DNA from: JBHJGM01 sp050331815
Lineage (GTDB): Bacteria; Verrucomicrobiota; Verrucomicrobiia; Opitutales; JBHJGM01
Direction of reading: 5' to 3'
Length of the DNA stretch: 64,000 nucleotides
Assembly (NCBI GenBank): GCA_050331815.1
Contig: JBHJGM010000013.1
Location: forward strand, 62,001 to 126,000
The position numbers and the translations under genes are program-made. The notes under the pieces are model-generated. The model saw only the letters and a list, made by a program, of their open reading frames with translations. It made no database searches and was not told the origin of the DNA. Positions 1-7,630 of the stretch are shown here, in pieces. Position 1 is the first letter of the stretch. Every line of letters begins with the position of its first letter.

Positions 1-1386
1 TCTGCGTCCAAGCGCCCTCGAAAAACGGCGCTGAAGCGGCGCAAGCGCTACGCGGTGGTCGGTACCGGCGGGCGCTGCCGCAACTTCATCGACCCGCTCA
101 TCCAGCGCTATGGTGAGGTGGCGGAGTTGGTCGCTTTTTGCGACATCAGCCAGGTGCGGATGGACGCCACCAACCGGCGTCTGGTTGAGATGGGGCATCC
201 CGCTGTGCCCACCTTCAAGGGCGAACTCGCCGCCTTTCGCCGGATGCTGCGGCAGACATATCCGGACGCCATTTTCGTCACCTCGATGGACTCCACCCAT
301 CACGACTACATCGTCGAAGGCGTCCGACAGAGCCTGGAGATCATCACCGAAAAGCCGATGACCACCGACGCGGCGAAATGCAAAAAAATCCTGTCCGCGG
401 TCAAGCGCTATCAGGGCAACGTACGGGTCACCTTCAACTACCGCTGGATCAACTGGTGCACCGCCGTGAAGCAGGCGCTCGTCGATGGCGCGATCGGCAA
501 CGTGCTTTCGGTCAACCTCGAGTACCTGCTCGATACGAGCCATGGGGCCGATTACTACCGCCGTTGGCACAGCCACATGGACTGCTCCGGCGGACTGCTC
601 GTACACAAAAGCACCCACCACTTTGACCTGGTCAACTGGTGGATCGATGGCATCGCCGAGGAGGTCTTCGCCCACGCACGCCTCGCCTTCTACGGCCAGG
701 AGAACGCCCTCCAGCGCGGCCAGAAAAAACTCACCCGCTACCCGCGCTACACCGGCAAGGTCAAGGAGGGCCAGGACCCCTTTATGATCGACCTCACGCG
801 CGATGCCACGCTCAAGGAACTCTACTACGACGCCGAAGCCGAAACCGGCTACCTGCGCGACCAGAATGTGTTCCGTCCGGGCATCGATATTTACGACTCG
901 ATGAGCGTGAACGTTCGTTATCGCTCCGGCATCCTGCTGACCTATTCGCTCAACAGCTTCTGCCCGCGCGAGGGCATGCGTGTTACCTTCAACGGCGACC
1001 GCGGTCGGCTGGAGTTTTACGAGTTCGGCGGCTCACACATTATCAAGGGCCAGAGTTCCGAGCAACTCGCGCAGGAACAGCAGCAGGGCTCGCACGACCA
1101 CCGCATCACCGTCTATCCGATGCATGCAAAGGAGGCTTACACGATCACGCCACCGAAAGCCGTCGCCGGAGGCCACGGCGGCAGCGACACCTTACTGGGT
1201 GAGCAGATATTCCTGCCCAAGCCGCCCAAGGACACGCTGCACCGCAACGCCGGACATGAGCAGGGCGCGGCCTCGATTTTGATCGGCATCGCCGCCAACG
1301 AATCGATCGCCAACGGACTGCCCGTGCGCCCCAACGACCTTTGCAAGCTTCAGCCCAAGGCCCTGCGGCTGTCCGAGTTGGCCTGA
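1..1386 (+). CDS. Gfo/Idh/MocA family oxidoreductase (5' end cut)
   Basis: NAD(P)-dependent sugar or inositol dehydrogenase-like protein. The frame is open from base 1 and already reads KRRKRYAVVGTGGRCRNF, a Rossmann-fold GxGxxG region, so the true start lies left of the window; the GTG at 55 is inside the fold. EKPMTTD near residue 117 of the visible chain is the conserved Glu-Lys-Pro of the family, and the region of GLLVHKSTHHFDLVNWW carries the His expected at the active site. The 3' half is the alpha/beta substrate domain. The substrate cannot be read from sequence. The next gene starts about 100 bp downstream on the same strand. Confidence 0.9.
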   Translation, partial: SASKRPRKTALKRRKRYAVVGTGGRCRNFIDPLIQRYGEVAELVAFCDISQVRMDATNRRLVEMGHPAVPTFKGELAAFRRMLRQTYPDAIFVTSMDSTHHDYIVEGVRQSLEIITEKPMTTDAAKCKKILSAVKRYQGNVRVTFNYRWINWCTAVKQALVDGAIGNVLSVNLEYLLDTSHGADYYRRWHSHMDCSGGLLVHKSTHHFDLVNWWIDGIAEEVFAHARLAFYGQENALQRGQKKLTRYPRYTGKVKEGQDPFMIDLTRDATLKELYYDAEAETGYLRDQNVFRPGIDIYDSMSVNVRYRSGILLTYSLNSFCPREGMRVTFNGDRGRLEFYEFGGSHIIKGQSSEQLAQEQQQGSHDHRITVYPMHAKEAYTITPPKAVAGGHGGSDTLLGEQIFLPKPPKDTLHRNAGHEQGAASILIGIAANESIANGLPVRPNDLCKLQPKALRLSELA

Positions 1387-1484
1387 CCTCACACTGCAAC
1401 CGGGCGCAGGAAGCGGCACGGCGCAGGGGTCCATCGCCTGAAAAGGCTGGCCCCGTTTCGAGCCATTCGGTGCAGTAACCGGGA

Positions 1485-2111
1485 ATGCTCCCACTCCTGC
1501 TTCAATACGCCTGGGTGCCGCTGCTCACGGCGCTGATCGGCTGGCTGACCAACTGGCTGGCCATCCGCATGCTCTTTCGCCCCCGCCAGCCGTGGAACCT
1601 CCTGGGCCTGCGCCTGCATGGGCTGATCCCACGCCGCAAGGCGGAATTGGCCGGGCGTACGGCTGAGGTCGTCGAGCGCGAACTCGTCAGCCAGCACTTC
1701 ATCCGTGGCCAGATCGAGCGGCTCGATCTCGAATCCCAAATGGATCTTTTCGTGCACAACTGGTTCAAAAAACGCTTGGGCAAACACCTCGACAAGCTGG
1801 GCATGGTCGGCGCTTTTCTCAACGAACGCACGCTCGCGCAGATTGAAAAAACCGCCCGGGCGGCCCTGCAGGAGGAAGTCGGCCCGCTCAAAGAGCGTCT
1901 CGGCACGGAGCTCGAGAGCCGCCTCAACCTTCGACAGCACGTCGAGACGCGCATCGCCGCCTTTGAGGCCGACAAGCTGGAGGCCATCGTGATGCGCATC
2001 GCCCGCAAGGAGTTTCGCGCCATCGAGATCCTTGGCGGCGTGCTGGGCTTTGTCGTCGGCCTGGTGCAGCTGGCCCTCCTCTATGCCACCGGCGGCTTGC
2101 AGGCAGGCTAA
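1485..2111 (+). CDS. DUF445 family membrane protein
   Basis: A 208-residue protein starting with a hydrophobic segment whose TALIGWLTNWLAIRMLFRP matches the hallmark start of DUF445/YheB-like proteins. The middle is a charged, probably helical region (about 45-180), and a second membrane segment (about 183-203) ends the protein. The molecular function of the family is not established. The protein is shorter than many relatives (about 400 residues) but has both membrane ends, so it looks intact. The ATG follows a 98-bp gap after the oxidoreductase. Confidence 0.8.
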   Translation: MLPLLLQYAWVPLLTALIGWLTNWLAIRMLFRPRQPWNLLGLRLHGLIPRRKAELAGRTAEVVERELVSQHFIRGQIERLDLESQMDLFVHNWFKKRLGKHLDKLGMVGAFLNERTLAQIEKTARAALQEEVGPLKERLGTELESRLNLRQHVETRIAAFEADKLEAIVMRIARKEFRAIEILGGVLGFVVGLVQLALLYATGGLQAG

Positions 2112-2231
2112 CGCGGATAACCGCGCCTGAAACTTGTCTGCGCCCACCGGGGTTGAACTGGATTGGGTTACCCGCCACGCCCCATTGATTCCACAGGTGG
2201 CAGGCTGTATTCTGGAAGCGAAAGGTTGGTT

Positions 2232-3608
2232 ATGTTTTTGAAATCTCGCTACGTGCTTTTTCTGGGCTGGCTGGCAACCGGCGCAGCTTGTTTCGGCCTG
2301 GGTTACGCAATTTCCACCTCCGGCCCTGAGCTTGCCGACCCGGCCAGCGTACCGTCGGCTGCCGCGGCGTCCACGCCCGGTAAATCCACGAGTGCCGGCA
2401 ATTCGAGTCCTGCCTCCGCCTCCGAAGTCTACGCGGCGGAACAGGAACGCCTCGATGAACTGCGGGCCGAAGTCGCGCTGCTTGAAGCACAAACCGCCGA
2501 ACAGCTGCCGTTCAGCGGTTACGGCACCTTTGAAAAGTACTTGAGCGCTGCCGTGCAGGAGTCCAACGACCTGCTGCGCACCGCGATGCTCGCCGACATC
2601 CTCACGGGGTTAACCCCCGAGCAGCTGCCGCAGGTCCTGGCCCTTTACGAATCAATGCCCGACCGCGGCTGGGAATCCATGCGCGACTGGAACATGCTGA
2701 TGTACGCCTGGGGACAATTTGACGGGCCCGGTGCCGTGACCTACGCCCGCGAAAACAGGCAGGGTCGCCGTGGGGCCTACATGGCTGGGGCCGCCGTACG
2801 CAGCTGGGCCCGCGTGGACCCGCAGGCTGCGGTGGCCTGGACGCAGGAGAACGCCTCCGACAATCCGCGCGGAGACTTTTTCACCAACATGGCCCTCATC
2901 TCAGGCTTTGCGCAAAACGACCCGCTGGGCGCCACCACCTACGTGCAGGGACTGGAGCCCGGCGGCGAGCGCCAGCGCCTGACCGGCGTCCTGGTCAACC
3001 AGCTGCTGCGCGAAGGTTATCCCAGCGCGACCACCTGGGCTCGCAATCTGGACGACCCGCAGATGAAAACCGACGCCTACAACGAGATCGTTGAGCGCTG
3101 GGCCCGCGATGATATCGATGCCGCCGTCCGCTGGCTCGAACCACAGCTTGAGCAGCCTTTTGCCAGCGATGCCGCCGCCGAACTCGCAGGCGAACTTGCC
3201 GAGACCGATCCCGCCAGCGCGCTCGATTTGGTCAACAAGATGCCCACAGGCGAAGCCCGCGACCAGGCGCTGGCCGAAGCCCTTGGCGAATGGGCCGAGA
3301 GCGACCCGCAGGCCGCCGCTCTCTGGCTGGACGAGCAGCCGCAAGGACCCGAAACCGACCGCGCCGTGGCTGCCTACGCCCGCGAGGTGGCCTCGCTCGA
3401 TCCCGTTGCCGCCATGGATTGGGCCAACACCATCACCGACGAAAGCCAGCGCCAGACCGCCGTCCTGGAGACCACCGTATCCTGGATGCGCCAGGACGCC
3501 GTCGCCGCCAAGGAGTGGATGACCGAAAGTGGATACTCCGAGCAGGAGATCAACAACGTCTACCAGCGCTCGGTCCAGCGCAACGGCCGCCGCCGCGGCA
3601 ATCGCTGA
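2232..3608 (+). CDS. Membrane-anchored protein with W-x-D-P helical repeats
   Basis: A 458-residue protein of unknown function. I chose the ATG at 2232 (MFLKSRYVLFLGWLATG), preceded by a GAAAGG ribosome site, over an in-frame start at 2163, because it gives a clean N-terminal signal or anchor segment. A low-complexity linker and a short coiled coil (about 60-95) follow. From about residue 190 the chain is built of degenerate units of about 30 residues around W-A-x-x-D-P-x-A-A-x-x-W, for example WARVDPQAAVAWTQ, WARDDIDAAVRWLE and WAESDPQAAALWLD. This is a helical solenoid plausible for protein binding in the periplasm. The function is unknown. Confidence 0.75.
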   Translation: MFLKSRYVLFLGWLATGAACFGLGYAISTSGPELADPASVPSAAAASTPGKSTSAGNSSPASASEVYAAEQERLDELRAEVALLEAQTAEQLPFSGYGTFEKYLSAAVQESNDLLRTAMLADILTGLTPEQLPQVLALYESMPDRGWESMRDWNMLMYAWGQFDGPGAVTYARENRQGRRGAYMAGAAVRSWARVDPQAAVAWTQENASDNPRGDFFTNMALISGFAQNDPLGATTYVQGLEPGGERQRLTGVLVNQLLREGYPSATTWARNLDDPQMKTDAYNEIVERWARDDIDAAVRWLEPQLEQPFASDAAAELAGELAETDPASALDLVNKMPTGEARDQALAEALGEWAESDPQAAALWLDEQPQGPETDRAVAAYAREVASLDPVAAMDWANTITDESQRQTAVLETTVSWMRQDAVAAKEWMTESGYSEQEINNVYQRSVQRNGRRRGNR

Positions 3609-3741
3609 CCAGCCGACAAACGAATTGCCTGCTGAAAGTCCGGCTGAATCCTGACTCCAGGAAAATACGGACCCGACGGCCTCCGTAAAACACCTGAGCG
3701 GGTAAAGACCCGGCAGCTTGCTGACGACCTTTGTCTACAGG

Positions 3742-4086
3742 ATGAGGGTGAGGGGCATCGCCGGACGCGATTCAATTTGGCTCAACCGCGAACTGCGGCG
3801 TGGCGGGCGCTTCGTCGTCTTTGACTACACCGTTTCCGCACTGCTGATCACCTGGCGGCGTAACTCGAACATCATCTTCGTGCGTGCGGGTCGACACGCC
3901 TGGCTCTCCCTGCTTGGATGCAGCCTGCTTACCGCACTGTGTGGCTGGTTCGGCCCCGGGGGCATCACCGAGTCGCTGGATTGCCTGCGCCACAACTTTG
4001 CCGGCGGCCAGGACGTGACCGCCGATCTCCTGCGTCAAAGCAGCGATGAAACCACGGGCGATCTCGAAACATCCGCCACCGGCTAG
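3742..4086 (+). CDS. Small hypothetical membrane protein
   Basis: A 114-residue ORF of unknown function. The ATG at 3742 (MRVRGIAGRD) is preferred over a TTG at 3718. It has a basic N-terminus, one hydrophobic segment around HAWLSLLGCSLLTALCGW, and an acidic tail. It is convergent with the Wzz-like lipoprotein, with the two stops only 3 bp apart. Codon usage matches the neighbours, which supports a real gene, but no family is recognised. Confidence 0.55.
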   Translation: MRVRGIAGRDSIWLNRELRRGGRFVVFDYTVSALLITWRRNSNIIFVRAGRHAWLSLLGCSLLTALCGWFGPGGITESLDCLRHNFAGGQDVTADLLRQSSDETTGDLETSATG

Positions 4087-4089
4087 AGC

Positions 4090-4818
4090 CTAGGGCGTGA
4101 ACGGCTCGGCCAGAACCACCAGCTGCGTCTGCAAGATCTCTCGCTCGGCAGCGAGCGCGTTCACCTCACGAATCTGCAGCGCGTAAAGTTCGCGCGTGGT
4201 CTCCAGTTCCAGTTGCAGCAGCGTCAATTGCTGCGTTTCCGTATTGGCAAGTCGCTGACTGGCGGCGGCAATTTGCCCCTCCAACTCCACGATGCGGGCT
4301 CCAAAACGGTCTGCCTTGGTCGTCGCCGATTCAAGCAATTGGCCTAGTAGTCGGTTGGCCTGCTCGAGGTCGAACTGTTGCAGCGTCTCGAACGCAAGTT
4401 CAGTCATTTGCAGCGCAACCTCGGGCGCCTCTGGAAAGGTGTAAGAAACTGCGAGCAGTCGGTCGCCGCCAGTTTGCCGCACGTCCAGAGACTGGCGAAT
4501 CCGGCGGTTCAAAAGCACCGGGTCAGGCGGGTCGCCGGCGGCAACTGCCTGCAGGAGCGTGGTGTCCATCTTCTCGATGATACGCGCCACTATCGCCGGA
4601 CTCTCGCCCAACCGGGCCCACTCCCTCACGGAGTAACCCGGGCGGACAAGCAGCCCCTCCGGATCACCCAACGAAAGCGGCATCACTTCGAGCAACGCAA
4701 GCGCCTCGGGCTGTTGACTGCCGCGCCCGGTGCCCAGGCTGCCGGAAGACGTGGTGCAGCCGGTCAGCAGCAAACTCACCACACATACACACACCCAATC
4801 CGTCCATCTTCGGCTCAT
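4090..4818 (-). CDS. Wzz-like lipoprotein, candidate polysaccharide chain-length factor
   Basis: A 242-residue lipoprotein. The signal sequence ends in the lipobox LLTGC (Cys at residue 21). The body resembles the periplasmic part of Wzz/polysaccharide co-polymerase proteins: an N-terminal globular region (about 40-150, PLSLGDPEGLLVRPGYSV and a DPPDPVLLNRRIRQSL helix) followed by a long coiled coil (about 150-235) rich in Leu, Glu and Gln. Classical Wzz proteins have two membrane segments; this one has only the lipid anchor and lacks the C-terminal helix. It may assist export of an exopolysaccharide whose genes are elsewhere. The family assignment is an inference. Confidence 0.65.
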   Translation of the reverse strand: MSRRWTDWVCVCVVSLLLTGCTTSSGSLGTGRGSQQPEALALLEVMPLSLGDPEGLLVRPGYSVREWARLGESPAIVARIIEKMDTTLLQAVAAGDPPDPVLLNRRIRQSLDVRQTGGDRLLAVSYTFPEAPEVALQMTELAFETLQQFDLEQANRLLGQLLESATTKADRFGARIVELEGQIAAASQRLANTETQQLTLLQLELETTRELYALQIREVNALAAEREILQTQLVVLAEPFTP

Positions 4819-4820
4819 AA

Positions 4821-4848
4821 GATTCTTTAGCGTTTATACAGAAGAATC
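4821..4848 (-). promoter_or_regulatory. Inverted repeat over a possible promoter of the Wzz-like gene
   Basis: Perfect 7-bp arms GATTCTT and AAGAATC are separated by 14 bp. The spacer on the minus strand contains TATAAA, a plausible -10 box, with TAGACC about 18 bp upstream as a weak -35. The repeat lies just before the ATG of the lipoprotein gene, so it could be a repressor operator. This is purely sequence-based. Confidence 0.35.
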
Positions 4849-4893
4849 GTGCCCGGGGTCTAGCCCTTGTGCACCCTTGATACGGACCCTCGC

Positions 4894-5823
4894 CTACTTG
4901 CCCACGACTTTAGCCAGCGTCGCTTTGAGGGCGGCTGCCGAGGCGATCAGCCCCGACTTTTCCTTGGGCCACAAATCGATCTCGCGGTGGCGCAGGGCAC
5001 CCTTGCGGCCCAGCACCGTCGGCGTGCTCAGGCAAATGTCGCGAATCCCGTAAGCGCCCTGCTGCAGCGACGAGACCGGCAGCAGTTGCTCTTTGTTGAG
5101 CGCGATCGCGTGGATGACTTCGGCGATGGTCGCGCCGACCGCCCAGCCCGCGCCGCCCTTGCGTCGGATCACCTCCGCGCCTGAGCCCTGCGTGCGCTTG
5201 AACAGCTGAATCTGCAACTGCGGGGAGCACCCCTTCAACCCGGACAGCGGCAACCCGCCCACCGTGGCCGAGGACCAGATCGGCACCATCGAGTCGCCAT
5301 GCTCACCCAGGATGAGCGTCTTGACCTGGGTCGCGGGCAGGCCATGGTGCTCGGCAATCAGCGAGCGAAAACGCGCCGTGTCGAGCATCGTACCCAAACC
5401 GATGACCTGATTCCACGGCACATCGAAAAACGTCGCGGCCATGTGAGTCAGGATGTCTACCGGGTTGGACACGATGAAGAAGAGCGCGTCGCTGCGGTAG
5501 CCCGCATCGCGGATGCTGCCGATGATCTGGGAAAACAGGCTGACGTTGCGATTGATCAGATCGAGGCGCGACTCGTCCGGCTTGCGCCGCAGCCCGGCCG
5601 TGATCAAAAAAATTTCAGAGTCCTTGGCCCGCTCGTAATCACCGGCGTAGATGCGCTGGTCGGCCAGAGAAGAGGCCCCGTGCAGCAGATCCAGCGCCTC
5701 GCCCTCGGCCAGATCCTGGTTCGCGTCGAGTATTTGAATTTCGGATACAATCGCCCCGCACTGCAGCGCAAAGGCCGCGTTTGAGCCGACGCGTCCGCCA
5801 CCGCCTATGATCGTCACTTTCAT
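4894..5823 (-). CDS. Malate/lactate dehydrogenase family protein of the microcompartment operon
   Basis: A 309-residue NAD-dependent 2-hydroxyacid dehydrogenase. The ATG at 5823 opens directly into the Rossmann motif MKVTIIGGGGRVGSNA, so the longer in-frame ORF upstream is not part of it. GEHGDSMVPIW contains the catalytic His. Residue R80 in AGLRRKPDESR aligns with the position that is Gln in lactate and Arg in malate dehydrogenases, so malate/oxaloacetate specificity is favoured. It is the last gene of the microcompartment operon, 35 bp after the aldolase. In this operon type such an enzyme is thought to help recycle NAD; no encapsulation peptide is evident. Confidence 0.85.
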   Translation of the reverse strand: MKVTIIGGGGRVGSNAAFALQCGAIVSEIQILDANQDLAEGEALDLLHGASSLADQRIYAGDYERAKDSEIFLITAGLRRKPDESRLDLINRNVSLFSQIIGSIRDAGYRSDALFFIVSNPVDILTHMAATFFDVPWNQVIGLGTMLDTARFRSLIAEHHGLPATQVKTLILGEHGDSMVPIWSSATVGGLPLSGLKGCSPQLQIQLFKRTQGSGAEVIRRKGGAGWAVGATIAEVIHAIALNKEQLLPVSSLQQGAYGIRDICLSTPTVLGRKGALRHREIDLWPKEKSGLIASAAALKATLAKVVGK

Positions 5824-5858
5824 CGTAAAGTTCGCTTCCTGTATCCCTGCTTGAGCGT

Positions 5859-6944
5859 TCAGCCTTTCATCTGCTCGAGTATGCGGCTGGTGATCTCGCG
5901 CACGACCGCTTCCGCCTTCGGGTCGGTCGTCGCCGCGTTGCCCACACCGCTGGCCCCATTGCCCTTGCCGGGCAGTTGGCAGACCACCCCCGGTCGAAAT
6001 TCGTCGTTGTGGCACAGTTCGCACTCGGTCAATTCGGCGCGTTTTTCGGGCATCCCCAGCTTCTGGCGGATGGCCATCAGGTCGCGCAGCTTGTCGGGCC
6101 CAAAGGTCTTCAGGCCGTTGCCCAGTTGCGAGGCAATCCACAGTACGCGACAGTACGCGTCGGTGTTTTCCATCTTCCAGTAGGCGTCCTCCACATCCTT
6201 GCCCCAGGTGATGACCCCGTGGTTTTCCATGATGATCGCCTGATGGTCGGGCGCCATCTCGCCCACCACCCGGGAGTTTTCCGGCGTGCCCGGCGTCTGG
6301 TAGGGCGCGAGCCCAATCTCGCCCAGAAAGACCTCCGCCTCCGGGATGATGCAGGTCGGTGGCTTGACCGAAGCCGCCGCAAAGGCCGTGGCGTGGACCG
6401 GGTGGGCGTGCACGCAGCTTTTCGCCGCCGGCACACGCTGCATGATGCCCAGGTGCGTATTCACTTCGCTGGTACGCGGGCGGCTCCCGGCCACCTGTTT
6501 GCCCTGCATATTGACCATGCAGATGTCCTCCACTTGCATGAAGCCCTTGGAAATCAGCGTCGGCGTGCACAGGACCAGGTCATCGCCCACGCGCACGGTC
6601 ATGTTTCCGCCGTTGCCATCGACGTAATCGCGCTCCCAGATGCGCCGCCCGATATCGACGATGCGCTCCTTCACCTCGCGCACACGCGGCGAGTTAAAAA
6701 ATGTCTGAAGCTCCTGAGGTGACTTCGGGTCGCTGCCGGGCTCCCAGTGAAATTCGTAATCGGGCAGTTGGGGCGCGCTGCCCGACATGCGAGCCGATCC
6801 GCCCATTGGAGTCGCCGCTCCGGATTCGCGCAACAGGTCGCGGGCCGCGGGCGTGACGATCGCCCCGGCAGGAATGGCTCCTGCGGGGTCGCGGCCTGCG
6901 GCGATAAAACCTTCGATGTCCTTGGCGGTGATGACCTTTTTCAT
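5859..6944 (-). CDS. Class II aldolase (fuculose/rhamnulose-phosphate type), microcompartment cargo
   Basis: A 361-residue zinc aldolase expected to split L-fuculose-1-P or L-rhamnulose-1-P into dihydroxyacetone phosphate and L-lactaldehyde. The core (about 90-310) has GGNMTVRVGDD, the zinc-binding HAHPVHATAF and NHGVITWG. The first ~45 residues (KKVITAKDIEGFIAAG, then a linker) form an amphipathic helix like the encapsulation peptides of microcompartment cargo. The C-terminal tail carries an unusual CELCHNDEF..VVC cysteine cluster not needed for class II aldolase chemistry. It lies 14 bp after the largest EutN-type gene. The sugar specificity is inferred from the operon type. Confidence 0.88.
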   Translation of the reverse strand: MKKVITAKDIEGFIAAGRDPAGAIPAGAIVTPAARDLLRESGAATPMGGSARMSGSAPQLPDYEFHWEPGSDPKSPQELQTFFNSPRVREVKERIVDIGRRIWERDYVDGNGGNMTVRVGDDLVLCTPTLISKGFMQVEDICMVNMQGKQVAGSRPRTSEVNTHLGIMQRVPAAKSCVHAHPVHATAFAAASVKPPTCIIPEAEVFLGEIGLAPYQTPGTPENSRVVGEMAPDHQAIIMENHGVITWGKDVEDAYWKMENTDAYCRVLWIASQLGNGLKTFGPDKLRDLMAIRQKLGMPEKRAELTECELCHNDEFRPGVVCQLPGKGNGASGVGNAATTDPKAEAVVREITSRILEQMKG

Positions 6945-6960
6945 GTCGCAATGGATAAAG

Positions 6961-7326
6961 TTATTTCAGCGGAGCCACCGCCACGCGCGTGTCCGGCGGT
7001 TTCGAAATAGCCGGCGTGACGGTCGCGGTCTGAGCGGGCGGCTGATAATTGAGACGGTCGACCAGGCAAACGACCAGCGCATCCACCGGCGTGGGGACAG
7101 CAAAAGGCTGGGTGGCCTCGGCACCTTCCACGTAGCCGACAATCTCATCGATGCCCGCGCCGAGCCCGTCGTAGACGACCAGCGTCGCGGCGGTCGAAAT
7201 CGCGTAAGGCGGACCCTCGCGCAACTGCGCGCGCGTGAGCGGCGAGACCAGCAGCCAGCGCGCCCCGTGAAAAGCCGGGTCGTCCTCGCTGAGGGTCACT
7301 CGTCCGATGACGCGTCCTAGTCGCAT
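6961..7326 (-). CDS. EutN/CcmL pentameric shell protein (long form)
   Basis: A 121-residue vertex protein of the microcompartment shell. It starts MRLGRVIGRVTLS, the first beta strand of the BMC-P fold, and has the VVYDGLGAGIDEIVGYVEG core and PVDALVVCLVD end typical of the family. Compared with its two paralogs (85 and 102 residues) it carries a Pro/Ala/Thr-rich C-terminal extension of about 30 residues (after RLNYQPP), which would project from the pentamer and could contact cargo or facets. It lies between the aldolase and the shortest BMC-P gene. Confidence 0.88.
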   Translation of the reverse strand: MRLGRVIGRVTLSEDDPAFHGARWLLVSPLTRAQLREGPPYAISTAATLVVYDGLGAGIDEIVGYVEGAEATQPFAVPTPVDALVVCLVDRLNYQPPAQTATVTPAISKPPDTRVAVAPLK

Positions 7327-7366
7327 GCTTCAGTCAGTTGTTGTATTTAAAAATTCGATACAAATA

Positions 7367-7624
7367 TTAGTCGTCGGCCAAGGCGATCACCATGTTGCGC
7401 AGCGGCGAGTCCGCATCTTCCACACGGCCCCGTGTGGCCATGCCGTCACTCGAAACGATCACGCGGGCGTGCAGGCCAGCCCCGTGCGGGTCGATCGCCA
7501 GCATCGGCTCTCCAGCCTCGGCGCCATCCTCGGCAATCGGCTGACAGATCAACGTCCGCCACCCCCGCATGCTCGGGTGGCAGATAGTCGAGGTGATGTT
7601 GCCGTCCACGCGCGCTAGTTGCAT
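7367..7624 (-). CDS. EutN/CcmL pentameric shell protein (short form)
   Basis: An 85-residue BMC-P vertex protein with start MQLARVDGNITST and the ILxxxP-like RTLICQPIAED strand. It has a compact core with no extension. I chose the ATG at 7624; a TTG two codons upstream is also possible. The gene begins 6 bp after the pduP stop, which suggests translational coupling. It is one of three BMC-P genes in the operon, the usual number for this compartment type. Confidence 0.88.
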   Translation of the reverse strand: MQLARVDGNITSTICHPSMRGWRTLICQPIAEDGAEAGEPMLAIDPHGAGLHARVIVSSDGMATRGRVEDADSPLRNMVIALADD

Positions 7625-7630
7625 GAGCAA

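Noticed and set aside
5824..6570. Upstream extension of the dehydrogenase frame to 558 codons
   Set aside because: The added part is a different frame of the aldolase gene; the ATG at 5823 begins exactly at the Rossmann motif.
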